NCBI GenBank assembly: GCA_026415615.1
Contig: JAOAGT010000001.1
Coordinates: forward strand, 120,562-184,561
DNA length: 64,000 nucleotides
Reading direction: 5' to 3'
DNA from: Thermoleophilia bacterium
Lineage (GTDB): Bacteria; Actinomycetota; Thermoleophilia; RBG-16-64-13
In this document: piece by piece, positions 9,181-17,348 of the stretch
How positions within the stretch are numbered: the first letter of the stretch is position 1
Layout: each line of letters begins with the position of its first letter
Translations under genes and position numbers: made by a program
The notes under the pieces: model-generated
Database searches by the model: none
What the model saw: only the letters and a program-made list of their open reading frames with translations
Told to the model about the DNA's origin: nothing

Positions 9181-10760
9181 GGTATTCCTGAAGAAAGCCT
9201 GCCCAGCAACCAGCGCTCCAGAGCTTCTGCCACTCCGTCTCGCAAGTTGGAAGAGGTTATAAGGTCCGCTGCTGCCTTGGCAGCGGGGGTGGCGTTACCC
9301 ATAGCTACACCTAGACCCGCCCACTGCAGCAGATCCGCGTCGCCGTCATCATCTCCGATGGCCATGATCTGCTCAGCCGGTACTTGCATGCGCCTAGCAA
9401 GCTGCTGCGCCATAGCTACTTTGGATGCCTCGGGGGAGTAAAACTCAATTATTCCCGGAGCGCTTTCGTAAATATTGGCGCGCTTTTCAAATACGCGTCT
9501 CAGCGTGATAGTAGCTGTTGTAGCTTGCTCGTCAGGGAGGTGCCGGAGATCCAGAAAAACCTTGTCAATTGGCTCTCCGCCGCGTAGCACCTCGTCTACG
9601 TTACCTACCCCGCTGGGTTCTGAGATTTCATAGTCAAAGAGACTGTCGCGCTCCAGGTTCCGGGGTCGGTCGCTAAACCACTCATCGTCACTTTCTACGT
9701 TAGCAACAGCACCCAGGTCGCGGCCAAAAGCGACAATTTCGGCAGCCAGGGCTGGATCTAGAGACACATGTACTAGGCCGGCTGCGGCTTGAACGCTCCA
9801 CAGCAGAGCTCCGTTGCAGGCGATCAAGGGGGTAAGAAGCCCGAGCTCTTGATGGAAGTGGCGCATTTGCCGCGGAGGCCGAGAGGAGACAAGCACCACG
9901 TCCACGCCACTTTCACGCGTGGCAGCGATGGCTTTCTTGGCGCGTTCAGAGATGTGTCTAGGACCCGAGAGCAGCGTGCCATCCAGGTCGATGAAAACCA
10001 GGCGCATCACCCGTCCCGTCCCAGCAAGCTGAGCCAGTCCACGCGCCACGTAGGTAAGGTGCTTTCGCATCGCTTGTCTTGCTTTTTGCTCGTCGCCCGA
10101 GGCAATGGCCTGACGGATAGCCTCATGCTGCTGGTGAAGGGTCACTGCTCCCCCCGGCTCCTTGTAGTAGGCATTGAGAATGGCAGCCATGTGGTCATGC
10201 AACATTTGCACAGGTTCACGAATAACGCGCTCAAAAAGGGGGTTGTGAGTTGCCTGAGCGATAGCTGCATGAAAAGCTACGTCTTGCTCAGGGGTGAGAC
10301 CTTCCTGGGGTTGACCAAGCAGTACCGAAAGTCGGTGCAGATCCTCGATCGTCGCACGGCGGGCCGCCAACCCGGCTGCTTCGATCTCCACGGCCGACCG
10401 GATTTCCATGAGTTCGATGATCCGTTCAGCACCTTCGCCGAGCAACGGGCCCAGCGGCGCAGCAAAGCTGGGCTGAGGCATGGCAGCCACGGTGGTTCCC
10501 TGCGCACCTCTCCCTGTGTTGAGAAGTCCCTGGGCTCTTAGTTCGCGCAGCGCTTCCCGCACAGCAGGCCGGCCTACACCCAGCCGGGCAGCTAGTTCTC
10601 TCTCGGAGGGAATGCGGTCTCCGGGCTTGTACCTGCCCTCGGCAATGAGCTTTCGCAGCTGGTCAGCAACCTGATCTGCTATGGTTTTGGGAGCTACAGG
10701 CTCCAGCTCTGGCCCGTTCATAGGAATGATGGTAGCACCATCAGCCCTTCTATGCAACAC
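9174..10760 (-). CDS. GntR/FadR transcription regulator fused to a Cof-type HAD phosphatase
   Basis: One uninterrupted 528-residue frame with two normally separate proteins. Residues ~25-92 are a GntR winged helix (PSERELAARLGVGRPAVREALREL). Residues ~110-245 are an all-alpha FCD ligand domain with the usual D160/H164 and later His residues that bind metal. From about 252 a complete HAD subfamily IIB (Cof) phosphatase follows: motif I FIDLDGTLL (D258, D260), motif II VSSRP, motif III Lys near 447 and motif IV GDDDGDADLL from 469. The second domain starts at a Met preceded by GGGACGGGTG, so separate translation of the phosphatase is also possible. The longest start is GTG; ATG at 10721 is an alternative. 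It lies 33 nt after tatC on the same strand. The ligand is unknown; a sugar phosphate or organic acid would suit both domains. Confidence 0.88.
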   Translation of the reverse strand: MLHRRADGATIIPMNGPELEPVAPKTIADQVADQLRKLIAEGRYKPGDRIPSERELAARLGVGRPAVREALRELRAQGLLNTGRGAQGTTVAAMPQPSFAAPLGPLLGEGAERIIELMEIRSAVEIEAAGLAARRATIEDLHRLSVLLGQPQEGLTPEQDVAFHAAIAQATHNPLFERVIREPVQMLHDHMAAILNAYYKEPGGAVTLHQQHEAIRQAIASGDEQKARQAMRKHLTYVARGLAQLAGTGRVMRLVFIDLDGTLLSGPRHISERAKKAIAATRESGVDVVLVSSRPPRQMRHFHQELGLLTPLIACNGALLWSVQAAAGLVHVSLDPALAAEIVAFGRDLGAVANVESDDEWFSDRPRNLERDSLFDYEISEPSGVGNVDEVLRGGEPIDKVFLDLRHLPDEQATTATITLRRVFEKRANIYESAPGIIEFYSPEASKVAMAQQLARRMQVPAEQIMAIGDDDGDADLLQWAGLGVAMGNATPAAKAAADLITSSNLRDGVAEALERWLLGRLSSGIPA

Positions 10761-10793
10761 TGTATCTGACTGCCGGACGGGGGGTTTGTAGGT

Positions 10794-11567
10794 TTAGCTG
10801 CTCGCGCCGCCTGCCTCGGGGATTTCTGCAACAGTCTTCCTTGCTTTCTTGCGGGCTGCCCACTTGGCCAACCACACGCCTACCTCGTAGAGGACCATGA
10901 GAGGTATCAGCATGAGTATCATGCTGACTGGATCTTGGCTCGGTGTGAGCACCATGGCCACGACAGCCATGACGACTATGGCATATCGTCTGGCCTTGCG
11001 CATTCTGGCGTGGTCTACGATATCCGCCCAGGCCAAGAGGAGCATGATCAAGGGGAGTTCAAACACAGCTCCGAAGCCCAAGAGGAACATAGCCACAAAA
11101 TTGATATATCGCTCGGCTTGCAGCAGCTGGTTAAACTGGTCCCCTCCATAGCCCACAAGGAACTTGAGACCCACCGGCAAAACGATGAAATAGCCAAAAA
11201 CGACCCCAGCGATGAACAGCCCGGTAGTAGAAGCCACGTAGGGAATAACGCTTCGCCTTTCGTTCTCGTACAGTGCAGGCAGAACAAAGGCCCAGAATTG
11301 GTAGAGGATAAAAGGCAACGCGATAATCAGGCCTGCGTAGACCGAAACCTTTAGGACTTGGAAGAAAGCCTCTGTGACGCCAAGGGTGGTGAGCTTTTCC
11401 ACTCCCGTGTTCTTGAGTGGGTGCATCAGCACGGCAAACACGTACTTCTTGGCGACAAAAGCCCCTACCATGCAAACAAGCAGCGCTACAGCACAATACA
11501 CCAGCCGGCGGCGAAGCTCAGCCAGGTGCTCGGTGATAGGCATTTTCTTGGCCGTATTTGTGCTCAA
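10794..11567 (-). CDS. tatC: Sec-independent protein translocase TatC
   Basis: The core membrane receptor of the Tat system, which exports folded, often cofactor-bearing proteins. 257 residues with six membrane helices. Landmarks are the N-terminal MPITEHLAELRRRL (conserved E and RR), FYQ-like ILYQFWAFVLPALYENERR after the second helix, and FGAVFELPLIMLLL. The start is TTG, six bases after AAGGA. No tatA/B lies beside it, so these must be elsewhere. It leads a two-gene minus-strand unit with the GntR-HAD gene and is divergent from the nuo operon. Confidence 0.95.
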   Translation of the reverse strand: MSTNTAKKMPITEHLAELRRRLVYCAVALLVCMVGAFVAKKYVFAVLMHPLKNTGVEKLTTLGVTEAFFQVLKVSVYAGLIIALPFILYQFWAFVLPALYENERRSVIPYVASTTGLFIAGVVFGYFIVLPVGLKFLVGYGGDQFNQLLQAERYINFVAMFLLGFGAVFELPLIMLLLAWADIVDHARMRKARRYAIVVMAVVAMVLTPSQDPVSMILMLIPLMVLYEVGVWLAKWAARKKARKTVAEIPEAGGASS

Positions 11568-11875
11568 CTGGTGTCCTTGGTAGCGCGTGGAAAGCCACAG
11601 TATAGCCCAGGCGCCGGCGCAGTGGCGCCTACCCGTACTGCTTTGTGTGCTCGCAAGGCTCTGCGCCGATCTTTGGACTCTGTGCTTGTGTTTGCACTGT
11701 GCACTTGCGGTGCGTGCTGCATCTGCCTTGGGCAGCGCAAAGCAGCTCTCTTTGGCCGCGATAGCTTTTTGTGTTACAAATATTCTACGCCGCTACAGGA
11801 CGCCAGGTTAGCTGCCCGGCATTAGCGGCATCGGCGGTTTTCGGCGGTGCCAGATTCTCTTACTTAGGAGTCTGT
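11568..11875. other. Intergenic region between divergent tatC and nuoA
   Basis: About 308 bases with no credible gene, which must hold the tatC and nuo promoters. A TATTCT at 11781-11786 could be a -10 box for nuo, but I see no -35 at the right distance. An open frame runs into nuoA from 11771, but its first 35 codons do not look like NuoA. Confidence 0.6.
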
Positions 11876-12244
11876 TTGGTCAACGAGACGGTCGATCTGT
11901 TCATACAGCTGGGTCTGATGTTCGCCATCGGCGCCCTTATGGCGCTGAGCTTCATCGCCATTTCTCATCTCATCGCTCCGCGTAGCTACAACCCCAACAA
12001 GTTTCTTCCTTATGAGTGCGGAGTCTTGCCTAAGAGTGACGCGCGCACTCCTTTTAATGTGCATTACTACTTGGTGGCGGTTCTCTTTGTGCTCTTTGAT
12101 CTTGAGGCTGTGTTCATCTATCCCTGGGCAATCTCATTGCGGGCTTTGGGCACAGCGGCTGTAGCGGAGATGTTCTTCTTTATTGCTGTTCTTTTGGTCG
12201 GATACGTCTACGCGTGGAAAAAGGGCGTGTTTGAATGGGAATAG
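11876..12244 (+). CDS. nuoA: Nuo (complex I-type) subunit A
   Basis: Small membrane subunit of the proton-pumping arm. 122 residues with three helices and the family stretch [17 protein letters not shown] and [12 protein letters not shown]; the Cys and the Asp/Glu pair are conserved NuoA positions. The start is TTG at 11876, chosen because AGGAG lies five bases upstream and the protein then has the usual length; an ATG 105 bases earlier would add an unrelated leader. It ends inside nuoB (10-base overlap). First gene of an 11-gene run with overlaps or very short gaps. Confidence 0.95.
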   Translation: MVNETVDLFIQLGLMFAIGALMALSFIAISHLIAPRSYNPNKFLPYECGVLPKSDARTPFNVHYYLVAVLFVLFDLEAVFIYPWAISLRALGTAAVAEMFFFIAVLLVGYVYAWKKGVFEWE

Positions 12245-12882
12245 CGGACTGGAGAAGCCTCTACCGGGGGGTTGAATCTGAGCCTGAAGAGGAGGAGCTC
12301 GGGGGCCCGGTGCTTCTGCCCGGCGGCATAGCCTTGCCGGTGCAGATCGAGCGTGTACTGGGGTTTGGCCGCAGTTTCTCGTTTTGGCCTCTCTTGTTCG
12401 GTCTGGCCTGTTGCGCCATTGAAATGATGGCTCTAGGTGGGCCCCGGTTTGATATGTCGCGGTTTGGCATGGAGGCCATGCGGGCCTCTCCGCGACAGGC
12501 AGACGGCATGATCGTGGCTGGCTGGTGCACTACCAAGATGGCTCCGCGCGTGGTTCGTCTCTATGAGCAGATTCCCGACCCTAAATGGGTGCTCGCTATG
12601 GGGTCGTGCGCCATTTCCGGCAACATATGGGACACGTATAACGTGGTCCAGGGCATCGATAGCCTAATTCCAGTAGATGTCTACGTACCCGGTTGCCCGC
12701 CGCGGCCCGAAGCACTGTGGCAAGGGCTAGAGATGATTCGCGAGCGCATCAAGAAAAGCCGTCACGCTTATGATGGGTTGCGCCGCATACCGGCGCGCGA
12801 AATCCTCGCCCAGGAAATGCTTGAACAGAAAGCTGCGCACGAAATCCGCAAGGAGAAGGGCAGTGGCGGGCTTCATGTCTGA
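12235..12882 (+). CDS. nuoB: Nuo subunit B
   Basis: Carries the N2 4Fe-4S cluster that passes electrons to quinone. 215 residues. The cluster ligands are visible: LACCAIEMM (two adjacent Cys), GSCA and [13 protein letters not shown]. The C-terminal ~50 residues are a charged helix-rich extension beyond the core. The ATG overlaps the end of nuoA and the stop overlaps nuoC, consistent with coupled translation. Confidence 0.97.
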   Translation: MGIADWRSLYRGVESEPEEEELGGPVLLPGGIALPVQIERVLGFGRSFSFWPLLFGLACCAIEMMALGGPRFDMSRFGMEAMRASPRQADGMIVAGWCTTKMAPRVVRLYEQIPDPKWVLAMGSCAISGNIWDTYNVVQGIDSLIPVDVYVPGCPPRPEALWQGLEMIRERIKKSRHAYDGLRRIPAREILAQEMLEQKAAHEIRKEKGSGGLHV

Positions 12883-13492
12883 CGAACAAAAGGCACGCCA
12901 ACTTTCTGGACGCCAGCCTTCCGGGCGGGACGTTGCGGACAGGCTAGCCGTGCTGCGGGCTGAGCTTATCTGGATGGACGATTCTGAGCTGCCGCAGTCT
13001 CTCGTGCAAGCGGCGATCAGACTGAGGCGTCGCTTTGGTAGACGGCTGCTGGAGGGCCGGGTCTTTCGGGGCGAGCTTACTTACGTGGTTGCTCCGGCCG
13101 ACTGGTTAAGAGTGCTCTCGTTTTGCCGGGATGCGCGCGAGTTGGCTTTTGACCAGCTTGATTGTCTGCTGGGCGATCACGTGCCCGAACGGGCAGAGGC
13201 CCCCTTGCAAGTGGTGGTTCACCTCACCAGTCATATGCACGGCCATCGCCTACGCATAAAGACCTATCTTGCTGAGAACCAGCCCCTGCCTACCATCACC
13301 GGTCTGTGGCCCTCTGCTGGCTTTGACGAGCGGGAAGCCTGGGAAATGTACGGCATTGTTTTTGAAGGCCACCCCGACTTGCGCCGTCTTCTTACGCCAG
13401 ACGACTTTGAAGGGTTTCCCATGCGCAAAGACTTTCCTTTGCAGGGCACCATTGGGGGACGGGTGCGTACGCGCCTAAGCGGGAAGATCTAG
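12875..13492 (+). CDS. nuoC: Nuo subunit C
   Basis: Hydrophilic connecting subunit (30-kDa family). 205 residues with the signature [40 protein letters not shown] and [14 protein letters not shown] at 12875 is chosen over an earlier in-frame Met because the upstream part would lie wholly inside nuoB. It overlaps nuoB by eight bases. Not fused to nuoD, unlike in enterobacteria. Confidence 0.95.
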   Translation: MSDEQKARQLSGRQPSGRDVADRLAVLRAELIWMDDSELPQSLVQAAIRLRRRFGRRLLEGRVFRGELTYVVAPADWLRVLSFCRDARELAFDQLDCLLGDHVPERAEAPLQVVVHLTSHMHGHRLRIKTYLAENQPLPTITGLWPSAGFDEREAWEMYGIVFEGHPDLRRLLTPDDFEGFPMRKDFPLQGTIGGRVRTRLSGKI

Positions 13493-13508
13493 GGAGTTGG
13501 ATGCCCAA

Positions 13509-14777
13509 ATGAGTGAACGCTCAGGCCAAGAACAGCTCAGTCTTCAAAAACGTCCCACGATCGAGGAGCTTAAGGAACGCAAGGCTCGCACTCGGCGCCG
13601 GGTTCCCCGGACCGGCGAGATTCTTACTCTTAGCATGGGCCCACAGCATCCTTCCACCCATGGGGTGTACCGAGCTGAGCTTGACCTAGATGGAGAGCTG
13701 GTTGTAGCCGTACGGCCGGAGATCGGTAATCTTCACCGTGGCGTGGAAAAGCTGTGCGAGTACCGTACCTACCACCAGATCATTCCTCTTACCGACCGTC
13801 TCGATTACATAAGCAGCTTTGCCATGAATCACGCATTTTGCGAGGCGGCAGAGAAGCTTATGGGTGTGGAGGTGCCACCACGCGCCCGGTACATCCGTAC
13901 TATTGCGCACGAGCTTTCTCGCATCGCTAATCACATTATGTGGCTCGGCGTTCACGTCATGGACCTGGGCACGCAGACCTTCTTTTGCATCTGCTTCCGG
14001 GACCGCGAGTATGTACTTGACCTGTTTGAAATGCTTTGCGGAGCTCGGCTCACCCATTCGTATGCGCGTATCGGAGGCGTAGCTAAGGACTTGCCGGACG
14101 GTTTTGACTATCGCTGTCGCAAGGTTATCGACTTTATTCCCAAACGGGTGGCAGAGTACGAGCGCATCATCAAGCACAACCGCATTTATCACAAACGCAC
14201 AAAGAACGTTGGCATTTTCACCGCAGAGGACTGTTACGCCTGGCGGGTAACCGGCCCCACACTAAGAGCTGCTGGGGTCCCTCGCGACTTGCGCAAAGAT
14301 GAACCCTACGCTGCCTATGATGAGGTGGAATTCGAGGTAGCGGTCGAATACAACGCCGATGTGTACGACCGTTTTCTTGTACGCATGAAAGAAATCCGCG
14401 AGTCTTGCAAGATAATTCGCCAGTGTCTCGACAATCTTCCCGACGGACCATTTATCGCACCTGACGCCGGTCATGCGCTGCCTTTGAAGAAAAACGTGCT
14501 CCGCGACCCAGCGGCCATGATCCAAGACTTCTATCAGGTGTTCCACGGACCGCAGGTGCCCAAGGGTGAGGTCTACCGGGCCATCGAAGTTCCCAAAGGC
14601 GAGATGGGCGTTTACATTCGCTCCGAGGGAGGACCTAAACCGGCTCGAGTGCGGTTCACCACTCCAAGCTTCTATCACGGTCAAGCTGTGCCAGCCTTGG
14701 TGGAAGGGGAGATGCTGGCTGACGTGGTTGCCATTTTTGCCAGTGTTGACGTGGTTCTAGGAGACTGCGACCGATGA
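13509..14777 (+). CDS. nuoD: Nuo subunit D
   Basis: 49-kDa-family subunit that helps form the quinone site with NuoB. 422 residues with GPQHPSTHGVYRAEL, PEIGNLHRGVEKL, DRLDYISSFAMNHAFCEAAEKL and C-terminal DVVLGDCDR. ATG at 13509 is preferred, about 12 bases after AGGGAG; TTG at 13497 in the same frame touches that site and is less likely. Its last bases overlap nuoH as ATGA. Confidence 0.96.
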   Translation: MSERSGQEQLSLQKRPTIEELKERKARTRRRVPRTGEILTLSMGPQHPSTHGVYRAELDLDGELVVAVRPEIGNLHRGVEKLCEYRTYHQIIPLTDRLDYISSFAMNHAFCEAAEKLMGVEVPPRARYIRTIAHELSRIANHIMWLGVHVMDLGTQTFFCICFRDREYVLDLFEMLCGARLTHSYARIGGVAKDLPDGFDYRCRKVIDFIPKRVAEYERIIKHNRIYHKRTKNVGIFTAEDCYAWRVTGPTLRAAGVPRDLRKDEPYAAYDEVEFEVAVEYNADVYDRFLVRMKEIRESCKIIRQCLDNLPDGPFIAPDAGHALPLKKNVLRDPAAMIQDFYQVFHGPQVPKGEVYRAIEVPKGEMGVYIRSEGGPKPARVRFTTPSFYHGQAVPALVEGEMLADVVAIFASVDVVLGDCDR

Positions 14778-15799
14778 GCGACGCTGTAGCCCAGCTGATC
14801 TTTCTTTTGATCAAGGCTGTTCTCATGTCGCTCATTGTTCTTTTGATCGTAGCGTTCGCTATCTACTTTGAACGCAAGTTTGCCGGTTTCTTCCAGAGTC
14901 GCGTGGGGCCGACCTATCTTGGCCCGTGGGGCTCTCTGCAGTCCTTTGGCGACGTGCTTAAGCTGCTTTCCAAAGAAGACGTCATCCCGGCGCAGGCGGA
15001 CAAGTGGGTCTTTCGTCTGGCTCCGTATATCGCTTTCATGGCTGGATTCATGGTGATGGCGGTGCTCCCGTTTGGCCCCGTGGGTGGCGAACCCAACCTC
15101 TTTGGCTACCGCTTTGACTACATCATTGCCAACTTTGACTCCGGACTGGTGCTTTTCCTGGCCTTGGGGGCCCTGGGTGTGTATGGCGTACTTTTGGCCG
15201 GATGGTCTTCGAACAGCAACTACTCATTGCTTGGAGGGTTGCGCGCCGGGGCTCAGATGATTTCTTATGAGCTGGCCATGGGCTTTTCGGCAGCCGGGGT
15301 GATGATCATGGCTGGTTCAATGAGCCTGGTGGACATTGTCAATGCTCAGGCTGGGAATTTCTGGCACTGGTATTTCATCCCCCAGATCGTGGGCGGGCTG
15401 GTGTTCTTTGTGGCTTCTATTGCTGAGCTTAACCGCACTCCTTTTGATCTGCCCGAAGGCGAACAGGAGCTGGTGGCTGGCTACCTCACCGAATACTCAG
15501 GAATGCGGTGGGGCCTGTTTATGCTGACGGAATACACAAACATGGTGGTCATTTCGGGGATTATCTCCACCCTTTACCTGGGAGGCTGGCGGGCCCCTCT
15601 TGAGGTGCTCGATTTTATTCCCGGTCCTATTTGGCTTTTCATCAAGATCTGCGTCTTGGTGTTTTTGTACATGTGGATCCGTTGGACTATCTTCCGCTAC
15701 CGCTACAACCAATTAATGAGCATCGGCTGGAAGGTGCTTTTGCCGGTATCGCTGGCTAATCTAGCGGTCACGGCGGTGGTGGTAAGCATCGTTGGATGA
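14774..15799 (+). CDS. nuoH: Nuo subunit H
   Basis: Membrane subunit joining the peripheral arm to the membrane arm and lining the quinone channel. 341 residues, about eight helices. Landmarks are YFERKFAGFFQSRVGPTYLGP, DVLKLLSKED, AGWSSNSNYSLLGGLRAGAQ and the conserved loop AELNRTPFDLPEGEQELVAG. Starts in the ATGA overlap with nuoD. An 18-bp imperfect duplication covers its stop codon (15794-15829). Confidence 0.96.
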   Translation: MSDAVAQLIFLLIKAVLMSLIVLLIVAFAIYFERKFAGFFQSRVGPTYLGPWGSLQSFGDVLKLLSKEDVIPAQADKWVFRLAPYIAFMAGFMVMAVLPFGPVGGEPNLFGYRFDYIIANFDSGLVLFLALGALGVYGVLLAGWSSNSNYSLLGGLRAGAQMISYELAMGFSAAGVMIMAGSMSLVDIVNAQAGNFWHWYFIPQIVGGLVFFVASIAELNRTPFDLPEGEQELVAGYLTEYSGMRWGLFMLTEYTNMVVISGIISTLYLGGWRAPLEVLDFIPGPIWLFIKICVLVFLYMWIRWTIFRYRYNQLMSIGWKVLLPVSLANLAVTAVVVSIVG

Positions 15800-15829
15800 C
15801 GAGGTATCGCGGGATGACCAGGGGTAAGG
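15794..15829. repeat. 18-bp imperfect tandem duplication over the nuoH stop
   Basis: Two adjacent 18-bp units (15794-15811 and 15812-15829), both opening GGATGAC, agree at 12 of 18 positions. The first contains the TGA stop of nuoH, so the second repeats the stop just downstream. Confidence 0.5.
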
Positions 15830-15854
15830 TCTGGCAAACGGAACAAAGGCTGAT

Positions 15855-16421
15855 ATGGGACTAATTGACGTCATAAAGAAAGGAGCCTTTGTAGACATTC
15901 TCCGCGGGATGTCCGTGACCGGCACGTACTTTGTGGTAGACAAGGTCACAGTGGAGTACCCCAAGGAGAAGCTGGAGCCGTATCCGCGCTTTCGGGGAGT
16001 ACATGCTCTACTTACCGATCCAGAAACAGGGGACGTGAAGTGTGTGGCCTGCATGCTTTGCGCCACCATGTGCCCTTCACAGTGCATCAACATTGTGGGC
16101 GAACAGACCCCTGACGGTCGCAGTCGTCCAGCCACTTTTGATCTGGATCTTTCCCGGTGTGTGTTTTGCGGCTTCTGCGAAGAAGTTTGTCCCAAAGCAG
16201 CGATTGTGATGACCAGGCATTACGAACTTGCCACCTATGACAAGAGCGACTTCTATCTAACGAAAGAACGTCTTGTGGCAAACCAAGTGTATGCGCACAA
16301 GGAGGCCATCCCTATCCGCTCTACACCAACAGATGATTCTGCCTTGGCAGGTGCTCGTGTCCCGGCTGAGCAGGCTGGCTCTGCAGGGGCAGTTAGCGGA
16401 CAGGAGGGAGGGCTTCTGTGA
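15855..16421 (+). CDS. nuoI: Nuo subunit I, 2[4Fe-4S] ferredoxin-like
   Basis: Carries clusters N6a and N6b between the electron-input side and NuoB. 188 residues with CVACMLCATMCPSQC and CVFCGFCEEVCPKAA. The last ~45 residues are a low-complexity Ala/Gly/Ser tail absent from most homologues. It begins after a 55-base gap, the largest early gap in the operon, and ends in a GTGA overlap with nuoJ. Confidence 0.96.
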   Translation: MGLIDVIKKGAFVDILRGMSVTGTYFVVDKVTVEYPKEKLEPYPRFRGVHALLTDPETGDVKCVACMLCATMCPSQCINIVGEQTPDGRSRPATFDLDLSRCVFCGFCEEVCPKAAIVMTRHYELATYDKSDFYLTKERLVANQVYAHKEAIPIRSTPTDDSALAGARVPAEQAGSAGAVSGQEGGLL

Positions 16422-17005
16422 CCGAAAAAGTGCTCTTCCTAGTCTTCGCTTTCCTCGCTGTTGCTGGGGCGTTAGGAGCAATCACTCGGCGCAATATTGT
16501 GCACGGTCTCCTGTTGCTCGTGTTCACCTTCCTCAACGTGGCTGCCATCTTCCTGGTTACCCAGGCATATTTCTTGGCCGCCATTCAGGTTCTGGTTTAT
16601 GCCGGCGCGATCATGGTGCTCTTCATCTTTGTGATCACGCTGCTTAATCTGCGGACCTTTCCGCAAGAACGGCAGTTTCATAAGCGGCAATGGGGAGTGG
16701 CGCTAGCGCTTTCGGTCTTGGTGCTGGTTGAGTTTGTGGCGGTGCTGGCAAGTACCAACTTTGTTTCTGCTCACCGCGGCTTTACCCCAGCCGCGATCGG
16801 TCAAGCCGGGGGTAACAGCCGAGTATTTGGCGAGACCCTTTTCAACAACATGCTTTTGCCGTTTGAGGTGGCCTCTGCCGTTTTGTTGGTGGCCATGGTG
16901 GGAGCCATCGTGCTGGTCAAACGCGAGAAGACGGCGGGTGCGGTGACTCGTCATTGGGAGCCGGGGGAAGAGCCTGCCCCGGATGCGCTTGAGGAGGAGG
17001 TGTAG
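16418..17005 (+). CDS. nuoJ: Nuo subunit J
   Basis: Membrane-arm subunit next to NuoK and NuoA. 195 residues, five helices; VLVYAGAIMVLFIFVITLLN is the conserved third helix. The start is GTG in the overlap with nuoI, behind GGAGGGAGGG. The C-terminal 25 residues are acidic and cytoplasmic. Confidence 0.94.
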   Translation: MTEKVLFLVFAFLAVAGALGAITRRNIVHGLLLLVFTFLNVAAIFLVTQAYFLAAIQVLVYAGAIMVLFIFVITLLNLRTFPQERQFHKRQWGVALALSVLVLVEFVAVLASTNFVSAHRGFTPAAIGQAGGNSRVFGETLFNNMLLPFEVASAVLLVAMVGAIVLVKREKTAGAVTRHWEPGEEPAPDALEEEV

Positions 17006-17033
17006 CTGGGCCGTGGGAACAAGTCCGGCGGAT

Positions 17034-17339
17034 ATGCCCGTTCCGGTGGAGTGGTACCTCTATTTGTCGGCGGTGCTGTTTGTCATTGGCGCTGCAGGCA
17101 TGCTTCTTAGGCGAAACCTCTTCTTCGTTCTTTTCTCACTGGAGCTTCTGCTCAACGCAGTGAATGTCAACTTGGTGGGTTTTGCTCGGTTTCACGAAGA
17201 CATGGTGGGCCAGAACTTTGTCATCTTTGTGATGGCCATCGCTGCAGCAGAGGCGGCAGTGGGTCTGGCCATCGCCACCGTTCTTTACCGCAACCGGGAA
17301 ACTCTGATGGTCGATCTCTTCGACGGGATGAAAGGCTAG
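17034..17339 (+). CDS. nuoK: Nuo subunit K
   Basis: Small antiporter-like membrane subunit. 101 residues, three helices, with two buried Glu positions of proton-pumping NuoK: FSLELLLNAVN in helix 2 and AAAEAAVGLAI in helix 3. ATG at 17034 gives the standard ~100-residue length; GTG at 17013 in frame is possible. It follows nuoJ by 28 bases and precedes nuoL by nine. Confidence 0.95.
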   Translation: MPVPVEWYLYLSAVLFVIGAAGMLLRRNLFFVLFSLELLLNAVNVNLVGFARFHEDMVGQNFVIFVMAIAAAEAAVGLAIATVLYRNRETLMVDLFDGMKG

Positions 17340-17348
17340 GAGGGCAGC

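Noticed and set aside
9789..10541. 250-codon plus-strand open frame
   Set aside because: Antisense to the GntR-HAD gene, no family likeness, no ribosome site.
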